From Bacillota bacterium (GTDB lineage: Bacteria; Bacillota; Clostridia; Lachnospirales; Lachnospiraceae), in contig JAEWYQ010000088.1 of the NCBI GenBank assembly GCA_023395555.1, positions 97,507 through 161,506 of the forward strand: a stretch of DNA of 64,000 bases, given 5' to 3'. This document shows positions 8,591 through 16,805 of the stretch, piece after piece. Each line of letters begins with the position of its first letter. The stretch's first letter is position 1. The translations under genes and the position numbers were made by a program. The notes under the pieces were generated by a model. That model was given only the letters and a program-made list of their open reading frames with translations. It did not search any database and was not told where the DNA came from.

Positions 8591-8674
8591 TTAGTTGCAG
8601 CTTCCAACGCTGCAGTATTTTAAAATCTGATTTAATAAATCGCTGAAATTGCATGAGCTAAATTTAAAACACAT
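8591..8674 (-). CDS. 27-residue cysteine-containing peptide, unknown function
   Basis: A minus-strand reading frame starts at ATG 8674, 9-10 nt after AAAGGAGG, and ends with TAA at 8591. The peptide begins MCFKFSSCNFSD and ends ILKYCSVGSCN, with Cys at positions 2, 8, 21 and 26. It has no signal peptide or GG leader motif. A strong terminator follows at once, so the unit (ribosome site, frame, terminator) looks like a complete small gene. No maturase, radical SAM enzyme or transporter is adjacent, and I do not recognise the family. It could be a metal- or disulfide-binding micropeptide, a RiPP precursor or a regulatory leader; coding status is inferred from the signals only. Confidence 0.55.
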   Translation of the reverse strand: MCFKFSSCNFSDLLNQILKYCSVGSCN

Positions 8675-8919
8675 AATGTCTGCCTCCTTTTGAAGATTAC
8701 TATCTCTTAGGAACAATAGAATTGTAACATATCTGTAACAAAATTGTAATATTTAAATGATGGTTATTCAGTTATCATATGGACGCAGCTGAAAATTAAG
8801 GAATCATTTACAAATATAGGCCTAAACCCGCCTAAATTATACGGATTTGTTTGCGAGGGGGAGGAAAAGACTGAGAGAAGACAGGGACAAGGGGTTATTG
8901 TTGAATTATTAGCCAAAAC

Positions 8920-8948
8920 TTGACTTTCCGTGGGTTTGAGATTATCAT
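8920..8948 (+). promoter_or_regulatory. Predicted promoter of the first Ig/transglutaminase gene
   Basis: TTGACT (8920-8925), a 17-bp spacer and TATCAT (8943-8948) lie 48 bp upstream of the start at 8997. The remaining part of the 320-bp gap (8675-8919) is AT-rich and shows no gene that I can support besides the upstream signals of the minus-strand small peptide. Confidence 0.6.
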
Positions 8949-8996
8949 ATACATAAATGTTATTTGACATAATAAGATTTTTGTCAGGAGGACTGC

Positions 8997-10637
8997 ATGA
9001 AAAGAAGTAGAAGGCGCAGAAGACGTATTCTAAGGAGAATGATTCTGGGACTCAGCACAGTGCTATTCGTCTTTATTATAGGAATTTTTTATTTTGAGCT
9101 GCGGCCGGTGGTGGCGAAGGAAATTACGGTAGAGGCCGGAGACAAAGGAGTCCGTGTTGAGGACTTCCTGAAGCATAAAAAGCAGAAAGGCAGATTTATA
9201 ACAGATATCGAGAGTTTGAATACCAGTATTACAGGGAACTATGAGGTGAAGATCCTGGTGGGCAATAAGACCCATACTTCTATGCTGAAGGTAGTAGATA
9301 CGGTGGCACCGGTCATTACTCTGCAGGATTATGTGGCTCTGCGGGGCGAGGAAGTGGATCCGAAATCCTTTGTAAAGGATATTGCCGATGCGACCCAGGT
9401 GGATATATCCTTTGAGATCTCCCCGGACACATCAAAACCGGGCGAGCAGGAGGTAGTCATTATCTGCAAGGACGGCGGCGGGAACACCGTCTCCGGGAGA
9501 GCCGGGCTCACTGTGTTGGATGTCCGCAGCTCAGTGACCATGGAAGCGGGCAGCAGGATGAGTCTTACATCGGCAGATTTCGTGAATGACAGCAGCTATG
9601 ATATCGCCTTTGTCACTGACTTAAGTGCATTGGATATTAGTAAGCCGGGAGTTTACCCCATTGAATTTACGGTGAATGGGAAGCTGGTTACGGGACATCT
9701 TGAGGTGGTAGACACCACTCCTCCCAAGGCAACCGTGAAGACGCAGGAGACATGGACAGGAGAGAAATTGGAAGCCATGGAGCTTCTGGAGAATATCACG
9801 GATGCTTCTAAGGTTACGGCTGATTACAAGACACAGCCGGATTGGGACAGGCCGGGCGTACAGGCGGTTATTCTGGTATTAACGGATGAGGCGGGCAATG
9901 TAACGGAGCTTCCGGCCTCCCTGACGGTGGTGGCGGATACCGAACCTCCGGTTATTAAGGGAGCATTGGATAAGACGGTCTATATCGGGAATTCCGTTTC
10001 ATATAGGAAAGGGGTAACGGTAACGGACAACAAGGATGGAGAGCTTTCCTTTGAGGTTGATTCCAACGGGGTGAATCTGAAAAAGGAGGGGGAATATACG
10101 GTCACTTATACCGCGGTGGACTCCTCCGGCAATGTGACCCGCAAGGATATTACGGTAAGAGTGAAAACATTTACTGTAGCAGAAGAGAAGGTAAATGAAT
10201 TATGTGATGAAATACTGGATAAAATTACAAATAGCTCCATGTCCCAGCGTGAGGTGGCCTATGAGATTTATAAATGGGCCAAACGTAATATAAGCTATAC
10301 CGGAGATTCTGATAAATCGGACTGGCTTGCGGAAGCCTATCGCGGAATGACGGATAAGAAAGGGGACTGCTTCACCTATTTTGCGGTATCCCAGGCAATG
10401 CTCACAAGGGTGGGGATTGAAAATATGGAGATCAACCGGGTAGGAGGAAACACCAGGCATTACTGGAGCCTTATTAACTGCGGAGACGGTTGGTATCATT
10501 TTGATTCCTGTCCTAATAAGGATCATGAGGAAACCTTTATGATGACAGATAAAGAGGTGGATGAATTTACCCAGAAGCGAGGAAACAATTACTATACTTA
10601 TGATAGATCCCTGTATCCGGCAACACCGGAGCAATAA
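8997..10637 (+). CDS. Membrane-anchored protein with Ig-like (DUF5011) repeats and C-terminal transglutaminase-like domain
   Basis: This is a 546-aa surface protein. A strongly basic N-terminus (RSRRRRRRILRR) is followed by one signal-anchor helix (about residues 17-33). Three or more bacterial Ig-like modules follow, each marked by VVDT-x-x-P or DTEPPVI and ending in DxxGN. The last 140 residues form a transglutaminase-like fold with the triad Cys458 (KGDCFTYFAV), His488 (TRHYWSL) and Asp503 (YHFDSC). The family includes peptidases and cross-linking enzymes; activity on wall proteins or peptides is inference. The start follows AGGAGG. A paralogue with the same layout lies at 35296-36990. The downstream racemase operon starts 79 bp later on the same strand and may be co-transcribed. 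Confidence 0.88.
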   Translation: MKRSRRRRRRILRRMILGLSTVLFVFIIGIFYFELRPVVAKEITVEAGDKGVRVEDFLKHKKQKGRFITDIESLNTSITGNYEVKILVGNKTHTSMLKVVDTVAPVITLQDYVALRGEEVDPKSFVKDIADATQVDISFEISPDTSKPGEQEVVIICKDGGGNTVSGRAGLTVLDVRSSVTMEAGSRMSLTSADFVNDSSYDIAFVTDLSALDISKPGVYPIEFTVNGKLVTGHLEVVDTTPPKATVKTQETWTGEKLEAMELLENITDASKVTADYKTQPDWDRPGVQAVILVLTDEAGNVTELPASLTVVADTEPPVIKGALDKTVYIGNSVSYRKGVTVTDNKDGELSFEVDSNGVNLKKEGEYTVTYTAVDSSGNVTRKDITVRVKTFTVAEEKVNELCDEILDKITNSSMSQREVAYEIYKWAKRNISYTGDSDKSDWLAEAYRGMTDKKGDCFTYFAVSQAMLTRVGIENMEINRVGGNTRHYWSLINCGDGWYHFDSCPNKDHEETFMMTDKEVDEFTQKRGNNYYTYDRSLYPATPEQ

Positions 10638-10716
10638 GCAATAAGCCGGAGGGAAGGATACAGACACAAGGGAAGCAGACAATGAATGGACAGCCGGGCG
10701 GAAGGGAGATGTTAGT

Positions 10717-11436
10717 ACGAAGGTTTTAGGTGTTATAGGCGGATTGGGACCCATTGCGACAGCGTATTTTTACCAGCTTGTAATACAGATGACGCAGGCG
10801 GAGGTGGATCAGGAGCATATTGAGATGCTGATCTACAGTAAGCCTTCCATCCCGGACAGAACGGATTATATTCTTGGCAGGAGCAAGGCCAACCCGGTTC
10901 ATCCCATGGTGGAGATCGGAAGGAAGCTGGTGGAAATGGGAGCGGAGAATATCGTTATTCCCTGTGTTACGGCTCATTATTTTCATGAGATCTTGTCAGA
11001 GGGGATTAGCGTTCCGATTATTCATGCCGTTAAGGAGACGGCAATGTATTTGAAGGAACGGGGCATCCGCTGTGCGGGTATCATGGCCACGGAAGGAACC
11101 GTTCAGAGCGGACTCTTCCAGGCAAAGCTGGAGGAATGCGGAATATCCCCGGTGATACCGGATGCCGTGCATCAACAGGCGGTAACGGATCTGATTTATA
11201 AAAATGTAAAGGCCAACAAGCCGATCGACTATGCGAAGTTTTGCCGGGTATCCCGGCAGCTCAGGCAGGAGGGAGCTCAGGCAATTATTCTGGGCTGCAC
11301 GGAGCTCTCTTTAATAAAGAGGGACTATGCCCTCGAACCCGGCTATCTGGATGCCATGGAGATTATGGCGATGCGCAGTGTTATTGAAAGCGGTGCCGGA
11401 TTAAAGGAAGAATACGCCGATCTGATTACAAGATAA
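10717..11436 (+). CDS. Aspartate/glutamate racemase family protein with probable ACG start
   Basis: This is a cofactor-independent amino-acid racemase of the Asp/Glu/hydantoin family (about 239 aa). The N-terminal VLGVIGGLGP strand-loop, VIPCVTAHYF with one catalytic Cys, and AIILGCTELSL with the second catalytic Cys are all present, so both acid/base cysteines are intact. No ATG, GTG or TTG precedes the conserved N-terminus in frame. The best start is ACG at 10717, 9 nt after AAGGGAG. The first canonical start, TTG 10744, would delete the first beta strand. It is the first gene of a dlt-like operon and probably supplies a D-amino acid to the adenylating enzyme downstream; whether that is D-Asp, D-Glu or another residue cannot be read from sequence. 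Confidence 0.85.
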   Translation, partial: TKVLGVIGGLGPIATAYFYQLVIQMTQAEVDQEHIEMLIYSKPSIPDRTDYILGRSKANPVHPMVEIGRKLVEMGAENIVIPCVTAHYFHEILSEGISVPIIHAVKETAMYLKERGIRCAGIMATEGTVQSGLFQAKLEECGISPVIPDAVHQQAVTDLIYKNVKANKPIDYAKFCRVSRQLRQEGAQAIILGCTELSLIKRDYALEPGYLDAMEIMAMRSVIESGAGLKEEYADLITR

Positions 11437-11464
11437 TAGAATAAATGACGGAAGGGCTTTGAGA

Positions 11465-12976
11465 ATGCAAAGAAATGTAATGGAATATTTGGAGCAGATT
11501 GTGGAGAAGGTTCCGGATAAGATAGCTTATGCTAATGAGGAGATGGGATATACCTTTCGGGAAGTATATACCGGTTCCCGTGCAATCGGAACCTTTTTAA
11601 GCAGGAAGGGTCTGTCCGGGGAGCCGGTTGTGGTATTCATGGGCAAACATCCCAGAGAAATTGTTGCTTTTTACGGAGTGATTTACTCCGGTAATTATTA
11701 TGTTCCCATTGATGAAGAGATGCCCAGGCACCGGATCGAGCTGATTTTCGAAAGTCTGGCTCCCCGCGCGGTGATCTGTGACAGAGATACCTGCGGGCTG
11801 TTGGAGAATCTGCCCTTTGAGGGAGAGGTCTTTCTCTATGATGATATGGTATCGCAGCAGGCCGATACGAAGCTGCTGGAGGAGATACGGGACAGGCAGC
11901 TGGATACGGATCCTATTTATATTGTATTCACCTCCGGTTCCACCGGAGTGCCCAAGGGAGTGGTGGCCTGCCACCGTTCTGTAATTGATTATGTGGATAC
12001 CCTCTCGGATATTCTTAAGGTGGATTCCGATACGGTGTTCGGCGTTCAGGTACCTCTTTATGTGGACGCCTGTCTGAAGGAGCTGTATCCGACCCTGAAA
12101 TATGGAGCTTCTGCATACCTTATCCCGAAGAATTTATTCTTATTCCCGCTGCAGCTGGTGGGATTTCTGAATGAGCATAAGATTAATACGGTTTGCTGGG
12201 TGGTGTCCGCCCTGACGATGATCTCCGCCTTTGGCGCCCTGGAAAAAGAGGTGCCCGGATATCTTCGCACGGTTGCCTTCGGAAGTGAAGTGTTCCCCAT
12301 CAAGCAATATAATCTGTGGAAGAAGCATTTGCCTGAGGCACGCTTCATTAATCTGTACGGGCCGACGGAAGCCACCGGAATGTCCTGCTATTATGAGGTG
12401 GACCGGGAATTTGCGCCGGACGAGACCATACCCATCGGACGTCCTTTTAAGAATAAGGAAATTCTTCTGCTGGATGAGAACAATCAGCTTGCAAAGCCGG
12501 GAGAAGAAGGAGAGATCTGTATCCGGGGGACCGGGCTTACCCTGGGGTATTTTAATAATTTTGAAAAAACCGCAGAGGTATTTGTACAAAATCCTCTGAA
12601 CAAGCATTATCCGGAGCTGATTTATCGCACGGGAGATATCGGAAGGTACAATGACCGGGGCGAGCTGATGTTTGTCTCGCGTAAGGACAATCAGATCAAG
12701 CATATGGGCCACCGGATTGAGCTGGGAGAGATTGAAAGCGCGGTGAACCAGATAGAGGAGGTGAAAAGCGCCTGTGCTATCTTCGATCCGAAGAAGAAAA
12801 AGATTGTCCTGTATTATGTGGGAGATCTGACTGGAGCCCAGGTTGCCCTTGCTTTGAAGGAGAAGCTCCCCAGATATATGATTCCCAATGTTCTTGAGAA
12901 GCTGGAGGAGATGCCCCTGACGTCCAACGGTAAGATCAATCGGGTTTTATTAAAAGAGAAATATAATAACAAATAA
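11465..12976 (+). CDS. Amino-acid adenylating enzyme, DltA-like AMP-binding protein
   Basis: This is a stand-alone 503-aa adenylation domain that would activate an amino acid with ATP and load it on the carrier protein encoded next. Core motifs are A3 (IVFTSGSTGVPKG, residues 153-165), A5 (NLYGPTEATG), A7 (YRTGDIGRY with Asp391) and A10 (TSNGKINR with the catalytic Lys490). It resembles D-alanine:carrier ligase DltA in size and layout. However, the neighbouring Asp/Glu racemase suggests that the substrate may not be D-Ala. The start ATG 11465 lies 8 nt after GAAGGG; TTG 11459 is too close. The gene begins 28 bp after the racemase stop, consistent with an operon. Confidence 0.88.
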   Translation: MQRNVMEYLEQIVEKVPDKIAYANEEMGYTFREVYTGSRAIGTFLSRKGLSGEPVVVFMGKHPREIVAFYGVIYSGNYYVPIDEEMPRHRIELIFESLAPRAVICDRDTCGLLENLPFEGEVFLYDDMVSQQADTKLLEEIRDRQLDTDPIYIVFTSGSTGVPKGVVACHRSVIDYVDTLSDILKVDSDTVFGVQVPLYVDACLKELYPTLKYGASAYLIPKNLFLFPLQLVGFLNEHKINTVCWVVSALTMISAFGALEKEVPGYLRTVAFGSEVFPIKQYNLWKKHLPEARFINLYGPTEATGMSCYYEVDREFAPDETIPIGRPFKNKEILLLDENNQLAKPGEEGEICIRGTGLTLGYFNNFEKTAEVFVQNPLNKHYPELIYRTGDIGRYNDRGELMFVSRKDNQIKHMGHRIELGEIESAVNQIEEVKSACAIFDPKKKKIVLYYVGDLTGAQVALALKEKLPRYMIPNVLEKLEEMPLTSNGKINRVLLKEKYNNK

Positions 12977-13052
12977 TCTGTGTGCACATGGAAGCCCCGC
13001 TTCATTGCTTTGGAACAGGAGCATTCCGACAAGACACAACGAGGAGGACAAT

Positions 13053-13280
13053 ATGGAAATAATATTAGAAATTTTAAGCGGACTTCACCCGGAGGTGGAT
13101 TTTGAAACCTGCAACACACTGATTGATGATAAGATTATCGATTCCTTTGATATTGTATCCATCGTATCGGATATCAGCGACGAATTTGACATCACCATTC
13201 CGGTAGAAGAGATCGTTCCGAAGAATTTTAATTCCGCCAAGGCTCTCTATGCGATGGTAGAGCGTCTGATGGAGGATTAA
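13053..13280 (+). CDS. Acyl/peptidyl carrier protein, DltC-like
   Basis: This is a 75-residue four-helix carrier protein. The phosphopantetheine attachment residue is Ser31 in DDKIIDSFDIV, a DS variant of the usual DSL motif. Acidic helices II and III (SDISDEFDITIPVEEIVP) are typical of carriers that interact with an adenylation domain. GAGGAGG lies 5 nt upstream of ATG 13053. The gene lies between the adenylation enzyme and the MBOAT transferase, as dltC does in dlt operons. The MBOAT gene begins only 8 nt after its stop, suggesting translational coupling. Confidence 0.9.
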   Translation: MEIILEILSGLHPEVDFETCNTLIDDKIIDSFDIVSIVSDISDEFDITIPVEEIVPKNFNSAKALYAMVERLMED

Positions 13281-13288
13281 TTTAAGTT

Positions 13289-14878
13289 ATGCTTTTCACA
13301 TCATATCGATTTATATTGTTTATTCTGGCGCTGTTTCTGGTATATTATATCATACCCAGGAAGTTCCAGTGGCTTCTGCTTCTTGCGGCCAGCTATCTCT
13401 TTTACAGCATGGCAGGAGTAAAATATCTGATTTATATTGCAGCAACCACTCTATCCACTTATTTCATCAGCCTGCGCCTAAATCAGCTTCAAATGCTTCA
13501 GTCCTCCTATCTGAAGGAAAATAAGGAGAGCCTGAGCAGGGAAGAGAAGAAAGCATACAAAGCAGGAATGAAGAGCCGGCAGAGAAAGTGGCTGGTGCTT
13601 TGTCTGGTGTTTAATTTTGGAATTCTGGCTGTAATAAAATATGCGGATTTTACCCTGAGCAATATCAACGGGGCCTTGAGCTGGTTTAATGCAAAGCCCC
13701 TGCCTCTGATCGGGTTTGTACTCCCTCTGGGAATATCCTTTTATACCTTCCAGACCATGGGCTATCTCATCGATGTGTATCGGGAGAAATATTCCTGCGA
13801 ACGCAATCTGGGCAAGCTGGCCTTGTTCATTTCCTTCTTTCCGCAGCTGATTCAGGGACCCATCAGCCGTTTTGACGACCTGAAGGAGACCTTATTTTCG
13901 GAGCACAGAGCAGATATCAGAAATATCTCCTTTGGCCTTCAGAGAATTCTGTGGGGCTTCTTTAAGAAGCTGGTCATTGCGGACCGCCTGCTGGCGGGGG
14001 TGAATACGATTGTGAAAAACCCCGAGGAATATCAGGGAGTCTATGTGCTTGTGGGCATGTTTTTCTATGCCATTACCTTATATGCTGATTTTACCGGCGG
14101 CATTGATATTACGATTGGAATCGCACAGGTTCTTGGGATTCGCGTTACGGAAAATTTCGAGCGGCCCTATTTCTCCAAATCCATTACGGAGTATTGGAGA
14201 AGGTGGCATATTTCCCTGGGAACCTGGTTCAAGGAGTATATGTTTTATCCCATTTCCCTCAGTAAATCCATGCTGAATCTGTCCAAAAGCTGCAAGAAGC
14301 ATGTGGGAGAATGGCTGGGGCGAAGAATCTCAATTTATATCGCATCCATCGTTGTGTGGTTTACCACAGGCATCTGGCATGGCGCCGCCTGGAACTTCAT
14401 TGTATGGGGCTTACTAAACTGTCTGGTAATTCTGGTATCCGAGGAATGCGCGCCGCTGTATGAGAAATTCCATGCGAGATTCAACGTCGGACATAAATTC
14501 TGGTATCGTTTATTTCAGGTGGGAAGAACCTTCTGGCTTATGAGCTTCCTGCGGACTCTGGATTGCTACCGGAATGTGGGAACCACCTTCCGGATGTATA
14601 CAACCATTGTGACCCGGTTTAATTATGACGAATTGTTTACCGGAGGCTTGATGAAGCTGGGGCTGTCAGGTGCGGATTACCTGGTTCTGATTGCGGCAGT
14701 CGGTATCATGCTGGCGGTCAGCCTGCTGGGACGCTCCGGCAGCGTAAGGGAGAAGCTGGCTTCCAAACCGATGGCGCTCCGGTACGCGGCGTATTTTATG
14801 CTGCTGTTGGTGACACTGATCTTTGGTGCCTACGGAGTAGGGTATGATGCCAGCCAGTTTATCTATAGTCAGTTTTAA
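13289..14878 (+). CDS. MBOAT family membrane O-acyltransferase, DltB/AlgI-like
   Basis: This polytopic membrane protein of 529 aa has many hydrophobic segments. It carries the MBOAT signatures FFPQLIQGPISRF, YWRRWHISLG and TGIWHGAAWNF, the last containing the invariant His364. In dlt-like systems it passes the carrier-bound acyl or aminoacyl group across the membrane to a surface polymer. The N-terminus MLFTSYRFILF is typical of the family. The start ATG 13289 is 13 nt from the GGAGG in the end of the carrier gene, so translation is probably coupled to it. AlgI-type polysaccharide acetyltransferases look similar, but the adjacent carrier and adenylation genes favour a DltB-like role. Confidence 0.92.
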   Translation: MLFTSYRFILFILALFLVYYIIPRKFQWLLLLAASYLFYSMAGVKYLIYIAATTLSTYFISLRLNQLQMLQSSYLKENKESLSREEKKAYKAGMKSRQRKWLVLCLVFNFGILAVIKYADFTLSNINGALSWFNAKPLPLIGFVLPLGISFYTFQTMGYLIDVYREKYSCERNLGKLALFISFFPQLIQGPISRFDDLKETLFSEHRADIRNISFGLQRILWGFFKKLVIADRLLAGVNTIVKNPEEYQGVYVLVGMFFYAITLYADFTGGIDITIGIAQVLGIRVTENFERPYFSKSITEYWRRWHISLGTWFKEYMFYPISLSKSMLNLSKSCKKHVGEWLGRRISIYIASIVVWFTTGIWHGAAWNFIVWGLLNCLVILVSEECAPLYEKFHARFNVGHKFWYRLFQVGRTFWLMSFLRTLDCYRNVGTTFRMYTTIVTRFNYDELFTGGLMKLGLSGADYLVLIAAVGIMLAVSLLGRSGSVREKLASKPMALRYAAYFMLLLVTLIFGAYGVGYDASQFIYSQF

Positions 14879-14923
14879 TAATAGGAAGAATGAGATGTTT
14901 GTTATGAAGAAAGGCCGGTTTGC

Positions 14924-16018
14924 ATGAAGAAACGAATCATAATTAATATAGCTGCCGTTGTTCTGGCAGTTATGGTACTGGCATTGCTGCAGCGGTTGTT
15001 TATGCCAAAATACATGTCCTCCATTCATGAAGGAAATCTGATTGAGGAATACTATGACGAGGTGAAAGAGCATGATGTCATATTCATAGGAGACTGTGAG
15101 GTGTTCTCCAATGTTTCTCCGGTTACCCTGTGGGAGCAGTACGGGATCACCAGCTATATACGGGGAAGTGCACAGCAGCTGATCTGGCAGTCGTATTATC
15201 TTCTGGAAGAGACGCTGAAGTACGAGAAGCCCAAGGCGGTGGTATTCAATGTATTGGCGATGAAATACAACGAACCCCAGAAGGAGGCCTATAACCGGCT
15301 GACGCTGGACGGGATGAGGCTATCCATGTCGAAGCTGGGTGCCATCCGCGCCTCCATGCTGGAGGAAGAGGCCTTGATTACCTACCTTTTTCCCCTTCTT
15401 CGATATCACTCCCGCTGGAGAGAGCTTTCCGCGGAGGATGTAAAATATCTTTTTCGCAAGGATACTCTTTCCCATAACGGATTTCTGATGAGAGTGGATA
15501 CCCGGCCCGTCACTGTAGTGCCGAAGGGAAAGAAACTGGCGGATTACAGCTTTGGTTCCAACAGCTACGATTATTTGAATAAGATGACCAAGCTCTGTAA
15601 GGATAACGGTATAGAGCTGATATTGATGAAATCTCCCAGCGTATATCCTTATTGGTATGAGGAATGGGACAGCCAGATGGTGGAATACGCAAAAGAAAAT
15701 GATCTGACCTATATTAACTTCCTGAATTACGTGGAGGATATGGAGATAGACTATAGTATGGATACTTATGACGGCGGTCTGCATATGAATCTGGCCGGCG
15801 CGGAAAAGTTCAGCAGGTACTTGGGGAAAATATTAAGGGATCAGTTCCAGCTTCCGGATCACAGGGAGGATGCAAAGCTGGCGGCTATCTGGAAGCAGAA
15901 AGAAGAATTCTATTATGCAATGAAGGAAGATCAGGAGAGAGAGCTCCGGGAATATGGCTATCTGAAAAGCTACGGGGCAGTCGCTCAGTCAATAGAGGAA
16001 GACCAGTCACAAGAATAA
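14924..16018 (+). CDS. SGNH-hydrolase-like, DltD-like membrane-anchored protein with Cys at the nucleophile position
   Basis: This 364-aa protein has an N-terminal membrane anchor (about residues 5-24) and an extracytoplasmic SGNH-like fold. Block I reads IFIGDCEVFSN, with Cys58 where GDSL/SGNH enzymes have the nucleophilic Ser. The C-terminal catalytic block appears as TYDGGLHMN with Asp283 and His287. By position in the operon it matches DltD, which acts with DltB in transfer of D-Ala to teichoic acid. The substrate here is unknown. The Cys may be a real alternative nucleophile or may mark loss of hydrolysis; I recall similar GDCEV proteins in Lachnospiraceae but cannot verify this here. 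It starts 45 bp after the MBOAT gene. Confidence 0.8.
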   Translation: MKKRIIINIAAVVLAVMVLALLQRLFMPKYMSSIHEGNLIEEYYDEVKEHDVIFIGDCEVFSNVSPVTLWEQYGITSYIRGSAQQLIWQSYYLLEETLKYEKPKAVVFNVLAMKYNEPQKEAYNRLTLDGMRLSMSKLGAIRASMLEEEALITYLFPLLRYHSRWRELSAEDVKYLFRKDTLSHNGFLMRVDTRPVTVVPKGKKLADYSFGSNSYDYLNKMTKLCKDNGIELILMKSPSVYPYWYEEWDSQMVEYAKENDLTYINFLNYVEDMEIDYSMDTYDGGLHMNLAGAEKFSRYLGKILRDQFQLPDHREDAKLAAIWKQKEEFYYAMKEDQERELREYGYLKSYGAVAQSIEEDQSQE

Positions 16019-16115
16019 CGGTAACAGTTCAGCCTGTGGCAGTGAGGAGAGCATGGTATTCCCTCACACACAGAATGGAAGACAATTTGATTAGAGGAAA
16101 GGTAAGGGATTTGAA

Positions 16116-16670
16116 ATGAAGAAATTATTGATATTGATAGCAGCGGCGCTCCTGCTGACAGGCTGCGGAGCAAAGGGAACAGAGGGAACAAAGGATGCGG
16201 ATAAGCCTGCGGTCAATAATCCGGGAACAGAAGCACCGGCCAATCCCGGCAACAGCCAGGAGGGATTTTCCTTTGAGAACGGCGGAGTTACGGTTCCGAT
16301 GAATGTGGATGCCGCTCCGGTGGTAAAGTCCCTTGGGGAACCGGTGGAGTACTTTGAGGCCGCCAGCTGTGCCTTCCAGGGGTTGGACAAGATCTATTAT
16401 TACAATGGCTTTGAAGTAGGCACCTATCCCAATGGAGATAAGGATTATGTATCCTATGTGAATCTGTTGGATGATTCGGTCGCTACAGATAAGGGAATCT
16501 ATCTGGGTTCCACCAAGGAGGATGTAATCGCTGCTTATGGAGAAGACTTTACCGCAGAGGGCTCCTCTATGGTATATCGCCTGGGAGAGACAAAGCTGAC
16601 CTTCATCCTTGAGGATGATGCTGTGGCTTCTATCACATATGCTGCCATTGTAGAAGGATTGAATAATTAA
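16116..16670 (+). CDS. Small lipoprotein of the dlt-like operon, unknown function
   Basis: This is a 184-aa secreted lipoprotein with lipobox LTGC (Cys17), a Gly/Thr/Pro/Asn-rich linker (about residues 20-55) and a compact beta-rich domain. The pattern of the last 60 residues (GIYLGSTKEDVIAAYGEDF, then TKLTFILEDDAVASITY) resembles BamE/SmpA-like or similar small beta-lactamase-inhibitor-like folds. No enzyme motif is visible. It follows the SGNH protein by 97 bp on the same strand and is probably the last gene of the operon, because a REP-like palindrome and inverted repeats follow immediately. A role as an accessory or docking factor for the surface modification machinery is only inference. 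Confidence 0.75.
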   Translation: MKKLLILIAAALLLTGCGAKGTEGTKDADKPAVNNPGTEAPANPGNSQEGFSFENGGVTVPMNVDAAPVVKSLGEPVEYFEAASCAFQGLDKIYYYNGFEVGTYPNGDKDYVSYVNLLDDSVATDKGIYLGSTKEDVIAAYGEDFTAEGSSMVYRLGETKLTFILEDDAVASITYAAIVEGLNN

Positions 16671-16685
16671 AAGGTGCCTGACACC
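16671..16685. repeat. REP-like palindrome, copy 1
   Basis: AAGGTGCCTGACACC, an imperfect palindrome (GGTG/CACC arms), begins immediately after the lipoprotein stop codon. Two more copies lie at 21021 and 26385. The sequence resembles the short REP palindromes found around IS200/REP-associated transposases in Firmicutes, but no transposase is present in this window. Confidence 0.6.
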
Positions 16686-16695
16686 CAAATAGAGA

Positions 16696-16784
16696 AGAAA
16701 GCCAGAATTATGAGACTTCCCATGTAAATAATATTTTACGGAAAGTGCTTATAATTCTGGCTCTCTTCGATTCTGGCTTTCTTG
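16696..16784. terminator. Inverted-repeat cluster between the lipoprotein gene and the regulator remnant
   Basis: AGCCAGAATTAT (16700-16711) can pair with ATAATTCTGGCT (16751-16762). A slightly shifted left arm, AAGAAAGCCAGAAT, can instead pair with ATTCTGGCTTTCTT (about 16769-16782). The two right arms are mutually exclusive partners. A short T-rich tract follows. A bidirectional terminator function between convergent genes is likely but weakly supported. Confidence 0.5.
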
Positions 16785-16805
16785 GTCTTTGACAATATTG
16801 GTGCA

